From positions 248,001 to 312,000 of the forward strand of contig NZ_PGVF01000001.1 of the NCBI RefSeq assembly GCF_002860285.1: 64,000 nucleotides of DNA, written 5' to 3'. The notes beneath the pieces were generated by a model that saw nothing but the letters and a program-made list of their open reading frames with translations, did no database searches and had not been told where the DNA came from. The translations under genes were made by a program, and so were the position numbers. This document shows positions 16,696 through 25,514 of the stretch, piece by piece. The stretch's first letter is position 1. Every line of letters begins with the position of its first letter. The DNA is from Bacillus sp. M6-12 (GTDB lineage: Bacteria; Bacillota; Bacilli; Bacillales; DSM-1321).

Positions 16696-17664
16696 ATGAA
16701 AAAAGGAAGATTAGTAGGAATGGCATTATCAGTGGGGTTATTAACAGGTTTGTTCCAACCTCTTAGTGCAAATGCTATCAATAACGACTTAACAAACAAT
16801 ACTCAATATGACGTGAAAGACGTTCAAAAGGAGATTTATGTAGCTCCATACTCTAAAATGGAGAGTTACATGAAGACAGTAAAGAAACAAGCAGATAATC
16901 GTGTGGTCAAAGGAGTAAGCAATCAAGCTACTTTTAATAAAATGGTAGATATGATGCATAAGGAACTTCCAACTCAAATTACGTTTGAATCAAGTGTTCC
17001 TGAAAAAACATTGAAACTATGGTATGACGAGTATCAATTAATCGGAACTCCATCTCAACAGACGAATTTACACACGTTAGCTTCTTATTCCTTAAAAAAA
17101 GGAATCAAAAATACGTATGTATTAAAAGATAATTCTAATGACAAATATTCAGCAAAACAAATTGAAAAGGGTATTCAATTATTTGCGAATGATTTTGCTT
17201 TAGGGATAAAGAATTTACCGCAGGATGTTAAGATTCATATGGTATATAACTACATTTACGAACAATTTCAATATGGAGCATCTTCTTATAAAAAGATGAT
17301 GATTGGAAATGCGTATAATGGAAAATTGGCTTGTAATGGCTTTTCACGATTATTTTATGAATTGGCACATGCAAGTGGTATTCCAGTCAAAATGATTGAA
17401 TCAGATGACCATTTTTATAACCAGGTACAAACATCTACTGGTAAATGGGTCATTATTGATACAACAACAGACATTTTGTTAAAACAAAAGCATGGGGCGA
17501 CAGGGTTAGCAAAAGAAGAATATCTAAATTATGTATCGAAGGTAGGCTTTTATTGGGCGAAACCAGTTAGTCGTGAATCTGCACAAGCAGACTTTTTAGA
17601 TAAAGAACAAAAAGAAGAATTTTTAAAGTTATCTAATTCTTTACTTAAAATGTCTTATAAATAA
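16696..17664 (+). CDS. secreted transglutaminase-like protein
   Basis: This 322-residue protein has a classical signal peptide (cleavage likely after A27, SANA-INN) and a C-terminal transglutaminase-like core. The triad is visible as C213 in ACNGFSRLFYELAH, H239 in DDHFYNQV and D255 in VIIDTTTD, in the order and spacing of the TGc superfamily. It may be a wall-associated peptidase or cross-linking enzyme; the 180 residues before the core are not recognised. The ATG follows AAAAAGGGAGAG. It is driven by a promoter carrying the shared operator and is followed by a terminator, so it is monocistronic. Confidence 0.8.
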   Translation: MKKGRLVGMALSVGLLTGLFQPLSANAINNDLTNNTQYDVKDVQKEIYVAPYSKMESYMKTVKKQADNRVVKGVSNQATFNKMVDMMHKELPTQITFESSVPEKTLKLWYDEYQLIGTPSQQTNLHTLASYSLKKGIKNTYVLKDNSNDKYSAKQIEKGIQLFANDFALGIKNLPQDVKIHMVYNYIYEQFQYGASSYKKMMIGNAYNGKLACNGFSRLFYELAHASGIPVKMIESDDHFYNQVQTSTGKWVIIDTTTDILLKQKHGATGLAKEEYLNYVSKVGFYWAKPVSRESAQADFLDKEQKEEFLKLSNSLLKMSYK

Positions 17665-17676
17665 TAGGAATTTTGC

Positions 17677-17710
17677 AAAGGGACTTCTCTATTGGGAAGC
17701 CCCTTTTTCT
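17677..17710 (+). terminator. rho-independent terminator
   Basis: AAGGGACTTCTC / GGGAAGCCCCTT imperfect stem followed by T-run. Confidence 0.7.
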
Positions 17711-17807
17711 ACATTTTTATTGGATACTTGAGAATTTGCATACAATGTAAAAAGAAATAAAAAAGGGTTTCTATTTGAATGTCTGTATAAAGAAAGGGAA
17801 GATACCT

Positions 17808-18227
17808 ATGAAGAAAATGCTGTTATTAACAAATTATGAAGAAATCAAAAAAACTGTCCCTGAAATGGAAGAAAAAATGAAATACTATCCTGAACCTTTT
17901 GTCTTTTTAGTAGATGATATTGTAACCATGATAGGTGAAATCAGAATCACTGAAGAAGATATTTGTATCAAGATGGTAGAGAGCATGGATAAAGGAAAGG
18001 GTCATGGAAGGGAATTTATTGAATTTCTAAAAGAACTCCCTGATAAAGAAGAAATTTGGGGGGAATCTGTTGTTCCAGCAATTCCTTTTTGGAGTAAAAT
18101 GGGAGCGGAGTTTAATTCCACTCTTTACAAACAATATGAAGAATCAGTAGTAAATGGTGAGGAGTTAGAAGAAGACTTTCTTTTACCTTTCACTATTTAT
18201 TGCCAAACATTAGAGCCTACTCATTAA
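17808..18227 (+). CDS. small GNAT-like acetyltransferase
   Basis: This 139-residue acidic protein has a GNAT-like pattern: a central strand, then MDKGKGHGREFIEFL at about 75-90, which reads like an acetyl-CoA pyrophosphate loop and helix, then the ..PAIPFWSKMGAEF motif typical of the C-terminal part of the fold. Substrate unknown. I placed the start at the ATG at 17808 after AAAGGGAAG; the upstream GTG/TTG frame lacks a ribosome site. A GCATACAAT box lies at 17738. Confidence 0.6.
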   Translation: MKKMLLLTNYEEIKKTVPEMEEKMKYYPEPFVFLVDDIVTMIGEIRITEEDICIKMVESMDKGKGHGREFIEFLKELPDKEEIWGESVVPAIPFWSKMGAEFNSTLYKQYEESVVNGEELEEDFLLPFTIYCQTLEPTH

Positions 18228-18270
18228 GAGAGGCTTTTTTGTTTGGGTAAATAATATATGTCAAAACACG

Positions 18271-18299
18271 TTGTTTATAGTCAATATTTATAGTATGAT
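18271..18299 (+). promoter_or_regulatory. promoter with shared operator (18333 lipoprotein)
   Basis: TTGTTT at 18271-18276, 17-base spacer, TATGAT at 18294-18299. TTGTTTATAGTCAATA is the operator variant, covering the -35. Confidence 0.75.
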
Positions 18300-18332
18300 A
18301 AGAAGTAATCATAAAAAACAGGAGGCTACACC

Positions 18333-18791
18333 ATGAAGAAGTCATTTTTTATCGTAGCATTGCTACTAATGGTATTCAGTTTAACAGGATGTGTCCAAGA
18401 TGTTGCAAACAAAGTAGAAGAAGGAAAAACAAAGGTTGAGTATATGGCAACCATGAGTAAATTAGTTGTTCAAAGTGCCGATGCATCTCTCAGCTTATAT
18501 ACCTTATATCAAAATCCTTTGCAGTATGGAACAGCAGAGTGGAAAGAAGATTTCTATACAAATAAAGAGGCGATAGAGAAAATCCATTCAGAAGCAACAA
18601 CTATAAATGTTCCTGCAGATATGCAAGACAAACATGATACATTTGTAAGTGGATTAGAATTAGCCATGAATACAAACAATACGGTTGCAACTGGAATTGA
18701 AAAAGGTGAAGAGCTAACGAATACAGCAAAAGAACAAATCAATGAATCAGTTACAATATTTAAATCATTAAGCTCTGTATTTACTGAATAG
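18333..18791 (+). CDS. lipoprotein of unknown function
   Basis: This 152-residue protein has a lipoprotein signal with lipobox LTGC (C20), so it should be anchored on the outer face of the membrane. The mature part is helical and mostly acidic. No family is recognised. The ATG follows ACAGGAGG. The gene has its own operator-bearing promoter and a terminator-like stem at about 18797-18830. Confidence 0.75.
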   Translation: MKKSFFIVALLLMVFSLTGCVQDVANKVEEGKTKVEYMATMSKLVVQSADASLSLYTLYQNPLQYGTAEWKEDFYTNKEAIEKIHSEATTINVPADMQDKHDTFVSGLELAMNTNNTVATGIEKGEELTNTAKEQINESVTIFKSLSSVFTE

Positions 18792-18884
18792 AGCATAAAA
18801 AGGAGAGGGGTTTATTCCTTCTCTTTTTTATATATAAAAATAGGGGAAATAGATAAGATTTAGCGATTTTTTAGACAATTATCA

Positions 18885-18913
18885 TTGATTATAGTCAATG
18901 TATATGGTAATCT
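18885..18913 (+). promoter_or_regulatory. promoter with shared operator (18959 gene)
   Basis: TTGATT at 18885-18890, 17-base spacer, TAATCT at 18908-18913. TTGATTATAGTCAATG overlaps the -35. Confidence 0.75.
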
Positions 18914-18958
18914 TTGAATGTAGTCATTAACTTTAAAAAGAGAGGAAACAGAGGAGAC

Positions 18959-20569
18959 ATGAACTTACACAACTTGGTCTTATACGGAGTATCATTCTTA
19001 TTACTCTTACTGGTTGTTATTCTTATTTTTGGAATCGCTTTATTTTTTATTATTAGGAAACAGGATTTGACACAAGAGCAACATTCCGTTCGTAGAACTT
19101 TTCCTGTCTTTGCACGTATCCGCTATTTAGCCGAGCATTTAAGCCCTGAACTAAAACAATATTTCTTTGAGGGAGACCATGAAGGAAAACCATTTTCACG
19201 ATTGGACTTCCAATCTATTGTTAAATCAGCGAAATATGCAAAAACTATTATAGCGTTTGGAAGTAAACGTGATTTCGATAAACCAGGATTTTATATCCGA
19301 AATGCGTTCTTTGCTAAACAAATTACGGATTTAGAAGCAGACAATAACACCATGACTGAAACAAAAAAATATATTACAGACGAAGATACTTTTTTTGGTC
19401 GAAAAGAACATATGGAAGAGGCTACATTGAAACCTTGGAAGTATATAGATAAAGATGCAATTGTTATTGGGAAAGATACATGTGAATACCCATATGTATT
19501 AAAAAGCCCTGTCGCTATGTCAGGTATGAGTTACGGTGCATTAGGAGACCACGCTATCCGTTCTTTATCTTATGGATTAAAAGACGCTGGAACATATATG
19601 AATACAGGAGAAGGTGGTATATCTCCTCACCATTTAGAGGGTGGAGCAGATATTATCGCCCAGATAGGTCCTGCCAAGTTTGGATTCCGAAATGCTGATG
19701 GTTCATTCTCTTGGGAAGAACTTCGTAAAAAAGCAAACATTCCTCAAATCAAAGCCTTTGAAATAAAATTAGGTCAAGGTGCAAAAATTCGTGGTGGACA
19801 TATTGAAGGTTCAAAGGTTACACCTGAAATCGCTGAAATTCGTGGGGTTGAACCATACAAAACGATTGATTCTCCTAACCGATTTGAAGAATTTAATGAT
19901 ATGCCAAGTCTTTTCGACTTCGTTGAAAAAATTCGATTGGAAAGCGGAAAACCAGTTGGAGTAAAAATTGTGATTGGTAGTGAAGAAACATTTGAAGAAT
20001 TTGCAGAATATATGGCAAAAACAAATCGCCACCCTGACTTTATCACCATTGATGGGGGAGAAGGCGGTACAGGAGCAACCTATCAATCTATGGCAGATTC
20101 TGTAGGACTTCCAATAAAACCAGCCTTAATGATTGCTCAACGAGTATTAAAAAAATATGGTATTCGTGAAAAAGTAACCCTTATTGCAAGTGGTAAACTA
20201 TTCTCTCCTGATAGAATAGCAGTTGCTCTATCAATGGGAGCGGATATTGTTCAAATCGCAAGGGGATTAATGATTTCAGTAGGATGTATTGGAGCACAAA
20301 AATGTCATTCTAATGACTGTCCAGTTGGGGTTGCAACAACTAATCCAAAATTACAAAAGGCGTTAGTTGTAGAAGAAAAACGCTATCGAGTAACGAATTA
20401 TATCACAACGCTTCGTGAAGAATTGTTTACATTATCTGCTTCTGCTGGACTAACATCTCCAAGACAGTTCAATGAAAAACATGTCGTTTACGTAGATAAG
20501 GATTTTCAAGTAAAGACATTAGCTCAATTAACAAAAAACGAAGAAAAGAAAGAGTCTTTATTCGTGTAA
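18959..20569 (+). CDS. membrane-anchored GltB-like FMN oxidoreductase (YerD-type)
   Basis: This 536-residue protein belongs to the FMN-binding glutamate-synthase family. One N-terminal membrane helix (about 8-30) is followed by the GltB-type TIM barrel, with MSGMSYGALGDHAIRSL, GEGGISP, ITIDGGEGGTGA and SGKLFSPDRIAVALSMGAD. A cysteine cluster CIGAQKCHSNDCPVG fits the 3Fe-4S binding loop of the family. It lacks the glutaminase domain of true glutamate synthase, so it is probably a related single-domain oxidoreductase. I chose the ATG at 18959 after AGAGGAGAC; the upstream TTG has no site. Confidence 0.88.
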   Translation: MNLHNLVLYGVSFLLLLLVVILIFGIALFFIIRKQDLTQEQHSVRRTFPVFARIRYLAEHLSPELKQYFFEGDHEGKPFSRLDFQSIVKSAKYAKTIIAFGSKRDFDKPGFYIRNAFFAKQITDLEADNNTMTETKKYITDEDTFFGRKEHMEEATLKPWKYIDKDAIVIGKDTCEYPYVLKSPVAMSGMSYGALGDHAIRSLSYGLKDAGTYMNTGEGGISPHHLEGGADIIAQIGPAKFGFRNADGSFSWEELRKKANIPQIKAFEIKLGQGAKIRGGHIEGSKVTPEIAEIRGVEPYKTIDSPNRFEEFNDMPSLFDFVEKIRLESGKPVGVKIVIGSEETFEEFAEYMAKTNRHPDFITIDGGEGGTGATYQSMADSVGLPIKPALMIAQRVLKKYGIREKVTLIASGKLFSPDRIAVALSMGADIVQIARGLMISVGCIGAQKCHSNDCPVGVATTNPKLQKALVVEEKRYRVTNYITTLREELFTLSASAGLTSPRQFNEKHVVYVDKDFQVKTLAQLTKNEEKKESLFV

Positions 20570-20577
20570 TGAACAAT

Positions 20578-20606
20578 TAGACACCTAAAACAAGGTGTCT
20601 TTTTTG
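20578..20606 (+). terminator. rho-independent terminator
   Basis: GACACCT / AGGTGTC stem followed by a run of T after the oxidoreductase gene. Confidence 0.8.
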
Positions 20607-20652
20607 TTCATTACATTATTAAAAAAGCGGAGATAAAATACATCATATTTCA

Positions 20653-20681
20653 TTGACAATAGTCTATAACACGATTATGAT
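20653..20681 (+). promoter_or_regulatory. promoter with shared operator (20720 lipoprotein)
   Basis: Consensus TTGACA at 20653-20658, 17-base spacer and TATGAT at 20676-20681. TTGACAATAGTCTATAA matches the second operator of the ftsH promoter exactly. Confidence 0.85.
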
Positions 20682-20719
20682 TAAAGTATAGAAAAAGAAT
20701 TAAAAAAGGAGAGCTGAAT

Positions 20720-21097
20720 GTGAAAAAAACAATAATGTTAATCGGCACTATCTCCATAGTATCAACTTTGTTGTTTGGGTGTGCGGAAGCAAAAGAGCCT
20801 ATTAAAGAAGATACACATTCTTCAAACGAAGAGATTAATTATCCTAAAGAGGTCGTTTTACATACAGAAGATGAAATTGTATCTGATGGTTATGTAGATT
20901 ACGTATTTAATGGGTTTATAGGAGAAGATACGTTATCTTTTGAACAATCACAATATGATAAGACTTACAGTTCTTTTCATCCAGCAAAAATAGGTTACAC
21001 ATTTCGATTAAAAGAGATAGAGTCAATTCAGTTTGAAGTGATAGATTTTAGTCGTGACCAAGGGTTTGTTAAATTGAAAGTAATCGTAATGAAGTAA
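20720..21097 (+). CDS. lipoprotein of unknown function
   Basis: This 125-residue protein carries a lipoprotein signal with lipobox LFGC (C21). The mature part starts with an acidic linker and then a beta-rich domain of about 80 residues. No family is recognised. The GTG start at 20720 lies eight bases after AAGGAG. It has an operator-bearing promoter. Confidence 0.7.
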   Translation: MKKTIMLIGTISIVSTLLFGCAEAKEPIKEDTHSSNEEINYPKEVVLHTEDEIVSDGYVDYVFNGFIGEDTLSFEQSQYDKTYSSFHPAKIGYTFRLKEIESIQFEVIDFSRDQGFVKLKVIVMK

Positions 21098-21120
21098 TTG
21101 ATTCCTATTATTCAATTGTG

Positions 21121-21160
21121 TCCGTCACAAGGAAATTACAAAAAACGATTTCGTTCAAAA
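21121..21160 (+). repeat. CCGTCACAA element, copy 1
   Basis: TCCGTCACAAGGAAATTACA begins at 21121 and is one of three copies of a short conserved element (others at 21895 and 23080). It lies about 60 bases before a start codon, so it may be a promoter or leader element. Confidence 0.5.
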
Positions 21161-21188
21161 AAAGAATTAAATAGGTGAGAGAGGCTGT

Positions 21189-21563
21189 GTGAAAGGTATG
21201 AACCAAGAAGAAATCTATCAAGAAATTGTAAATTTTGAACAAAGAGCAGGAGAATCTTTCTTAGACCAAGGGTTTAATTTGCACGAACTAACCTTTATGA
21301 CTTGGTGTTATGGAAAAGGATATTTAACCAAAGAAAAATATAATCTATGGGTGAATGGTTATCAGGAAGATACATTAGAAGCAACAGATGCGAATTATTA
21401 TGTTTATGCACCGAAAGACCATTATGGAGACGATGTTCCATTTGCTGTTGTCATTTCAGAAGAGTGGAATGAGAAAGACCAGGAAAAAGCCCATCGGATA
21501 TTGGCTGAATTTATTTCTGGAATTGACTTGTATGTAGACCGATTAAAAGAGTTTGTTAAATAA
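21189..21563 (+). CDS. hypothetical acidic protein
   Basis: This 124-residue protein is not one I recognise; it is acidic and probably helical. The start could be the GTG at 21189, close behind AGGTGAGAGAGG, or the ATG three codons later. It is followed 14 bases later by the 21578 gene, so the two form a unit. Confidence 0.6.
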   Translation: MKGMNQEEIYQEIVNFEQRAGESFLDQGFNLHELTFMTWCYGKGYLTKEKYNLWVNGYQEDTLEATDANYYVYAPKDHYGDDVPFAVVISEEWNEKDQEKAHRILAEFISGIDLYVDRLKEFVK

Positions 21564-21577
21564 GGAGTGGGGCATCT

Positions 21578-21844
21578 ATGAGTTTTGACTGTACAACGAT
21601 TGTATTAGAAATTGTGGTAGCAGATACAGAAGAAGATTCACAAGTCATCGCATTTTATCATCATCCAACAGGGAAAAAGCTGAATTTTGGCTTTGACGGA
21701 AGTTGGTTAGTTGATTTTGAAGGATTCCATTGTGACAAGGTGAAACTTCCAAAAGAAAAAGGTCACTATAAAATGAAAGCAGAATGGAATGATTCCATTG
21801 AAATGATACAGGGTATTTGGGACATTCAAAAAATAGAGGAGTAA
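21578..21844 (+). CDS. hypothetical beta-rich protein
   Basis: This 88-residue protein (MSFDCTTIVLEIVVADTEED) is predicted beta-rich with several aromatic residues. No family is recognised. The ATG follows AAGGAGTGGGG. It is the second gene of a two-gene unit that ends at the AAAGTGG / CCACTTT hairpin at 21848-21870. Confidence 0.6.
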   Translation: MSFDCTTIVLEIVVADTEEDSQVIAFYHHPTGKKLNFGFDGSWLVDFEGFHCDKVKLPKEKGHYKMKAEWNDSIEMIQGIWDIQKIEE

Positions 21845-21894
21845 ACAAAAGTGGTCTAAAAGCCACTTTTAAAAATCCCTATTGATTGATTCTG

Positions 21895-21935
21895 TCCGTC
21901 ACAAAGAGTTATACAAAAATCAAAATGGCTATTAA
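21895..21935 (+). repeat. CCGTCACAA element, copy 2
   Basis: TCCGTCACAAAGAGTTATAC begins at 21895, 66 bases before the ATG at 21961. It is more similar to copy 3 than to copy 1. Confidence 0.5.
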
Positions 21936-21960
21936 GGAAAAACAAAGGGAGCTACATACA

Positions 21961-22350
21961 ATGATGAAAATTTATCGAATTGAAAATGAAAATACGATGA
22001 ATGGAATGTGGTACGACATCAATGGAAATTACAATCCATTCATTGTGAACCTATCAGAAGGGAAATCAAAACATTTACCAATGGATTTCGATGATAGGTA
22101 TTCCAATGGCGGTTTAAAGTGGTTCAGTGGTTGTCATAGCAAAGAACTTATGAGGCACTGGTTTAGTGATTTGGATGCTTTTGAGTTGCATGAGAATGGC
22201 TATAAACTCTTTGAATTTGAGAGTGAACAATTCATAGTGGAAGAACATCAAATTTTGTTCACAAGAGAAGGGATTGTTTCTAAAAAAGAGATACCCCTTG
22301 AAACAATATGGGATATAAATGAACGAATGATAAACAAACAAGCTATTTAA
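21961..22350 (+). CDS. conserved hypothetical protein
   Basis: This 129-residue protein starts MMKIYRIENENTMNGMWYDI after AAAGGGAG. The pattern MK.YRIE....  GMW, followed by D.EWF-like and a C-terminal EHQ..FTRE, is one I associate with small plasmid and phage proteins of unknown function. The upstream frame from 21886 covers the repeat element and lacks a ribosome site, so I exclude it. Confidence 0.65.
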   Translation: MMKIYRIENENTMNGMWYDINGNYNPFIVNLSEGKSKHLPMDFDDRYSNGGLKWFSGCHSKELMRHWFSDLDAFELHENGYKLFEFESEQFIVEEHQILFTREGIVSKKEIPLETIWDINERMINKQAI

Positions 22351-22381
22351 CAAAAAATATGATAAAGAATAGGGGATAACA

Positions 22382-23029
22382 ATGAAAAAAGGACTGAAAT
22401 GGATTATTCCAATTACACTGGTTGCTACGATGCTTACAGGATGTATGGAAGTGAGTGAAATTGAGAAGCAACAAAATGAAAAAGTAGAAAATGCAAACAA
22501 GCTGATGAGTCAAACAAAAGTGCCGAGTGTAGAAAAAAGTTTGGAACGTGAAAATATTCGCCAACGTATTTTGGTGTCTAATGATTCGGATACCCTTCAA
22601 TGGATTTACCCTATGAGTGCAGGAACGATTATTGGTCGATTCCCTGTTAAGGGGAAGGTAACAAGCGGAAATAAACGACTAACAGCAACAGAGGGGTATA
22701 ACGCTAACACTTCAACCAGTGAAGAGCTTCCTGATGAAATGGGTACGTATGGTTCAAGTGGGGAGTATATCTTCTGGTTTGACCCAACAGGACTGCCACA
22801 TCAGCATAAAGGGGATTACTTTATTAGTCCTGTACCATACACACTTCAAAACAATACGATTTTAACGGATATAGATGCAAGTGAAGAGCAAAAGCGTGAA
22901 GAATATGCAAAACAAATGGAAGAAGCAGATAAACGTATGAAGGAATTATCTGAAGAAAATGAACGGATAGCAAAAGAAAAAGCAGAACAACAAAAGAACG
23001 AAGAAGAAGCTAAAAAGAATAAAGAATAA
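22382..23029 (+). CDS. lipoprotein with charged C-terminal coiled coil
   Basis: This 215-residue protein has a lipoprotein signal and lipobox LTGC (C21). A central domain of about 100 residues (FPVKGKVTSGNKRLT to PHQHKGDYFISPVPY) is followed by a highly charged Glu/Lys/Gln coiled coil from about 165 to the end. I know this arrangement from plasmid-borne lipoproteins but not a function. The ATG follows TAGGGGATAAC. It may be co-transcribed with the 21961 gene, 31 bases upstream. A terminator follows. Confidence 0.7.
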   Translation: MKKGLKWIIPITLVATMLTGCMEVSEIEKQQNEKVENANKLMSQTKVPSVEKSLERENIRQRILVSNDSDTLQWIYPMSAGTIIGRFPVKGKVTSGNKRLTATEGYNANTSTSEELPDEMGTYGSSGEYIFWFDPTGLPHQHKGDYFISPVPYTLQNNTILTDIDASEEQKREEYAKQMEEADKRMKELSEENERIAKEKAEQQKNEEEAKKNKE

Positions 23030-23035
23030 TAGATG

Positions 23036-23064
23036 GGTAGCTGAAAGGCTACCTTTTTGTTCCT
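23036..23064 (+). terminator. rho-independent terminator
   Basis: GGTAGC / GCTACC stem with T-run directly after the lipoprotein gene. Confidence 0.75.
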
Positions 23065-23079
23065 CTTAATCTATTCTGA

Positions 23080-23120
23080 CCGTCACAAATAGTTATAGTA
23101 AAATGAAAAACCAGCAATTA
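23080..23120 (+). repeat. CCGTCACAA element, copy 3 (orphan)
   Basis: CCGTCACAAATAGTTATAGT begins at 23080. Unlike the other two copies no plus-strand gene follows; it sits between two converging terminators. Confidence 0.45.
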
Positions 23121-23137
23121 AGGTAAAATAAAAACAG

Positions 23138-23166
23138 GACATCAAAATAGAATGTCCTGCTTCTTT
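23138..23166 (-). terminator. rho-independent terminator
   Basis: AGGACAT / ATGTCCT stem, followed on the minus strand by a T-rich run, after the 23168 gene. Confidence 0.7.
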
Positions 23167-23167
23167 G

Positions 23168-23968
23168 TTAGAATTTATCAGGGAAATGACGAGAAATTTT
23201 AGCAATTTCTTTATCAATTTTTGCAAAAACCTCTTTTAATTCCGATAAAAGTAAGCCTTTTTTAATTTCAAAAACAAAAATCTTACCAGCATATAACGTA
23301 TTTTTATCCCCAATGGAAACTTTATCTTCAATTCCTTTTAATTTTAACCCTTTCATGCTTTTTGTTAGGGTCTTAATCGCTTCAACAACAGTTGCATAAG
23401 CAGAAATGTTTAACGCACATTGTTTAACCGCTTGTTTACTGTCGTAAATGTGAAGACTATTATCGTACTCTTGCATAATAAATGAAAATTTGTTTTCATT
23501 AATCCATTTAGCAATACATTGTTCAAAGCCAATACCTAATTCAACATGTTTGTCATGATTTCCAACAGTATAGTAGTTAGTCGTTGTGATACGAGTCACG
23601 TTATTATTATTAACCGTAGAAATCAAGTCACGTAGTTCGGATTCTTGATTTTCAAATCCTTTTCTAAGTTCCCATGTCTTATTTTCTAATTCTTTGATTT
23701 GTTTCTTTACCTTTTCCATTTCTATCTTAGTATTGTACAGTTCTTTTAATTTTGTTCTTACGTCTGAATTTAAACGAGCAGAACCTAATGAAATATCTGC
23801 TAATTTCACTTTGACATTGTAATCTTGGTTTAAAAGTACGACTTCTGTTTCGTTCATATCTTCAATTACCATGATTTGACCTTCTAAATCTTTAAGGTTA
23901 AATCCCCACTGTTTCACCTCTGAATTTAATACTGCTACTTTTGCAATTGTCCCTTTTTTGATGTTCAT
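23168..23968 (-). CDS. hypothetical protein with central coiled coil
   Basis: This 266-residue protein is not one I recognise. Residues 1-70 look like a small beta-barrel domain (GTIAKVAVLN..., then VIEDMNETEVVLLN), residues about 75-118 form a coiled coil with Lys/Glu heptads, and the C-terminal 140 residues are mixed alpha/beta. No catalytic motif is evident. The ATG follows TTTGGAGGCTGA. It is monocistronic. Confidence 0.65.
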   Translation of the reverse strand: MNIKKGTIAKVAVLNSEVKQWGFNLKDLEGQIMVIEDMNETEVVLLNQDYNVKVKLADISLGSARLNSDVRTKLKELYNTKIEMEKVKKQIKELENKTWELRKGFENQESELRDLISTVNNNNVTRITTTNYYTVGNHDKHVELGIGFEQCIAKWINENKFSFIMQEYDNSLHIYDSKQAVKQCALNISAYATVVEAIKTLTKSMKGLKLKGIEDKVSIGDKNTLYAGKIFVFEIKKGLLLSELKEVFAKIDKEIAKISRHFPDKF

Positions 23969-24085
23969 AAAAATCAGCCTCCAAATATGTAAATGATTAC
24001 GCCTTTGTTTTTTAAAACCTTATATTCTATACAAAAAGAAAGGAGATTACTAATTTTAAAAAAGTATAAAAAGCTGGATACGCAT

Positions 24086-24121
24086 AAAAAAAGAAGAGGG
24101 ATGAACCTCTCCTTTTTAAAA
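24086..24121 (-). terminator. rho-independent terminator
   Basis: AAGAAGAGG / CCTCTCCTT stem with an A-run on the plus strand, after the secreted lectin-like gene. Confidence 0.6.
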
Positions 24122-24122
24122 A

Positions 24123-25328
24123 TCAATTCAAATATAAGGCTTTACCAGGAGCAATACGGATATTCTTATAATAAGTATCCGCTAAACTTCCACCATTTGA
24201 CGTGCCATCTCCGAAATTGAATAGATATTGTCCAAAACCAGAACCGTTACGCAAGTTAAATGTTTTAATCAATTGACCATCTATATACAATGTTCCTTTG
24301 TTTTCATCTTTAACAATTCGATACGTATGATATTGGTTTCCAGTCAATTTGTGAGTAACAATAGGACTTGCAAAAATATCATCATACAATTCTACTCGGT
24401 CAGGATAGAAGGATAGACTTAATCCTGTATTTCCAGTACGAATGAGCATCATACTGTTAAACCCTCTGTATCCATCGTTACCCATAGCCTTCACATCTAA
24501 TTCAAAGGTAGCAGTAGTTTCGGTTAATGGGTGAGAGTAATTGCCTGATACTCCCTTACCACCAACAAAAAATGCTCCATCACTTGTTAAAACTTTAGCT
24601 CTATCCCCATTATAAGTCCAAGAGGAATTATCGAATGAAAAAGAGCCATTAGAATTTACCTGAACATCCTTATTTATATCAATGGTAAACTCTTTGCTGT
24701 CATCTGTTTCAATTGTTCCTTCCTCTAAACCAAATTCAAAAATATAGTTTGTTGTTAATACTTGTTCTGTCGGAAGAGACGTACCAGCTTTTAACGTAGG
24801 TTTTGCTTCCACTAAACCATGATTCTTGATTGTACCTATCTTTGTTTTATCTCCGCTATAGACACTCCATATAGGTGTCGTTTCTACGTCATATAGCCAA
24901 TTATCACCTTCTAAAGCAAACAATCCAAGAGCCACCTTTTCTGACGATTGAGATTGTGTTAAGTTGTTCCAGCCTTCAGCAGAATGAGTGTCAGGAGAAA
25001 CCAATGAAGGTTTCCATGAAGAGGTATCGGATACATTAATCTCTTTCATTTTTGCATAGATAGGTGCGTTCGTTTGATTATCAATAGGTATATTTTGTGA
25101 GACCATTGTTGCTGTATTTGAATTATAAATAAACGTAGTCATAGCAGGAACTCGAACATCTACTATTGTTGCTTCAAATGTTCCTATCACTTTGGTTCGT
25201 TCAGAGGTCGTATTTACATCTGTAGCAAAAGAAGGAAAAGGGATAATTGAGCCAATCATTCCAATAGAAATCATAGCAAGACATCCGATATTGACAGATT
25301 TTGAATATGTTTTTTTTCCTTTTTTCAA
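24123..25328 (-). CDS. secreted protein with lectin/LamG-like C-terminal domain
   Basis: This 401-residue protein has an N-terminal signal peptide (cleavage near residue 36, SFA-TD). The middle part (about 45-210) is beta-rich and unassigned. The last 170 residues look like a concanavalin-A-like jelly roll, with paired-strand text such as YHTYRIVKDENKGTLYIDG and a final YYKNIRI. A carbohydrate- or wall-binding role is an inference. The start is TTG at 25328, eight bases after AGGAGG. There is no LPxTG sorting signal, so it is probably released. Confidence 0.7.
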   Translation of the reverse strand: MKKGKKTYSKSVNIGCLAMISIGMIGSIIPFPSFATDVNTTSERTKVIGTFEATIVDVRVPAMTTFIYNSNTATMVSQNIPIDNQTNAPIYAKMKEINVSDTSSWKPSLVSPDTHSAEGWNNLTQSQSSEKVALGLFALEGDNWLYDVETTPIWSVYSGDKTKIGTIKNHGLVEAKPTLKAGTSLPTEQVLTTNYIFEFGLEEGTIETDDSKEFTIDINKDVQVNSNGSFSFDNSSWTYNGDRAKVLTSDGAFFVGGKGVSGNYSHPLTETTATFELDVKAMGNDGYRGFNSMMLIRTGNTGLSLSFYPDRVELYDDIFASPIVTHKLTGNQYHTYRIVKDENKGTLYIDGQLIKTFNLRNGSGFGQYLFNFGDGTSNGGSLADTYYKNIRIAPGKALYLN

Positions 25329-25514
25329 TTGGTAAACCTCCTTTATAGATTAAAAATAAATCATTCTTTTTATGATAAGGTTTTTTTGTCGAATTATAAC
25401 GATTTTAAAGAGAGATGAAGATGGAGAGTTATGGAGCAGGGATTATTTCTCTACAATATAAAAGGTTTTATATATAAGGAGTAGCAAGACTACATAAAAG
25501 GACAGGTGAAAAAA

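Noticed and set aside
23993..24220. 75-codon plus-strand frame
   Set aside because: It overlaps a terminator and the 3' end of the secreted lectin-like gene on the opposite strand.
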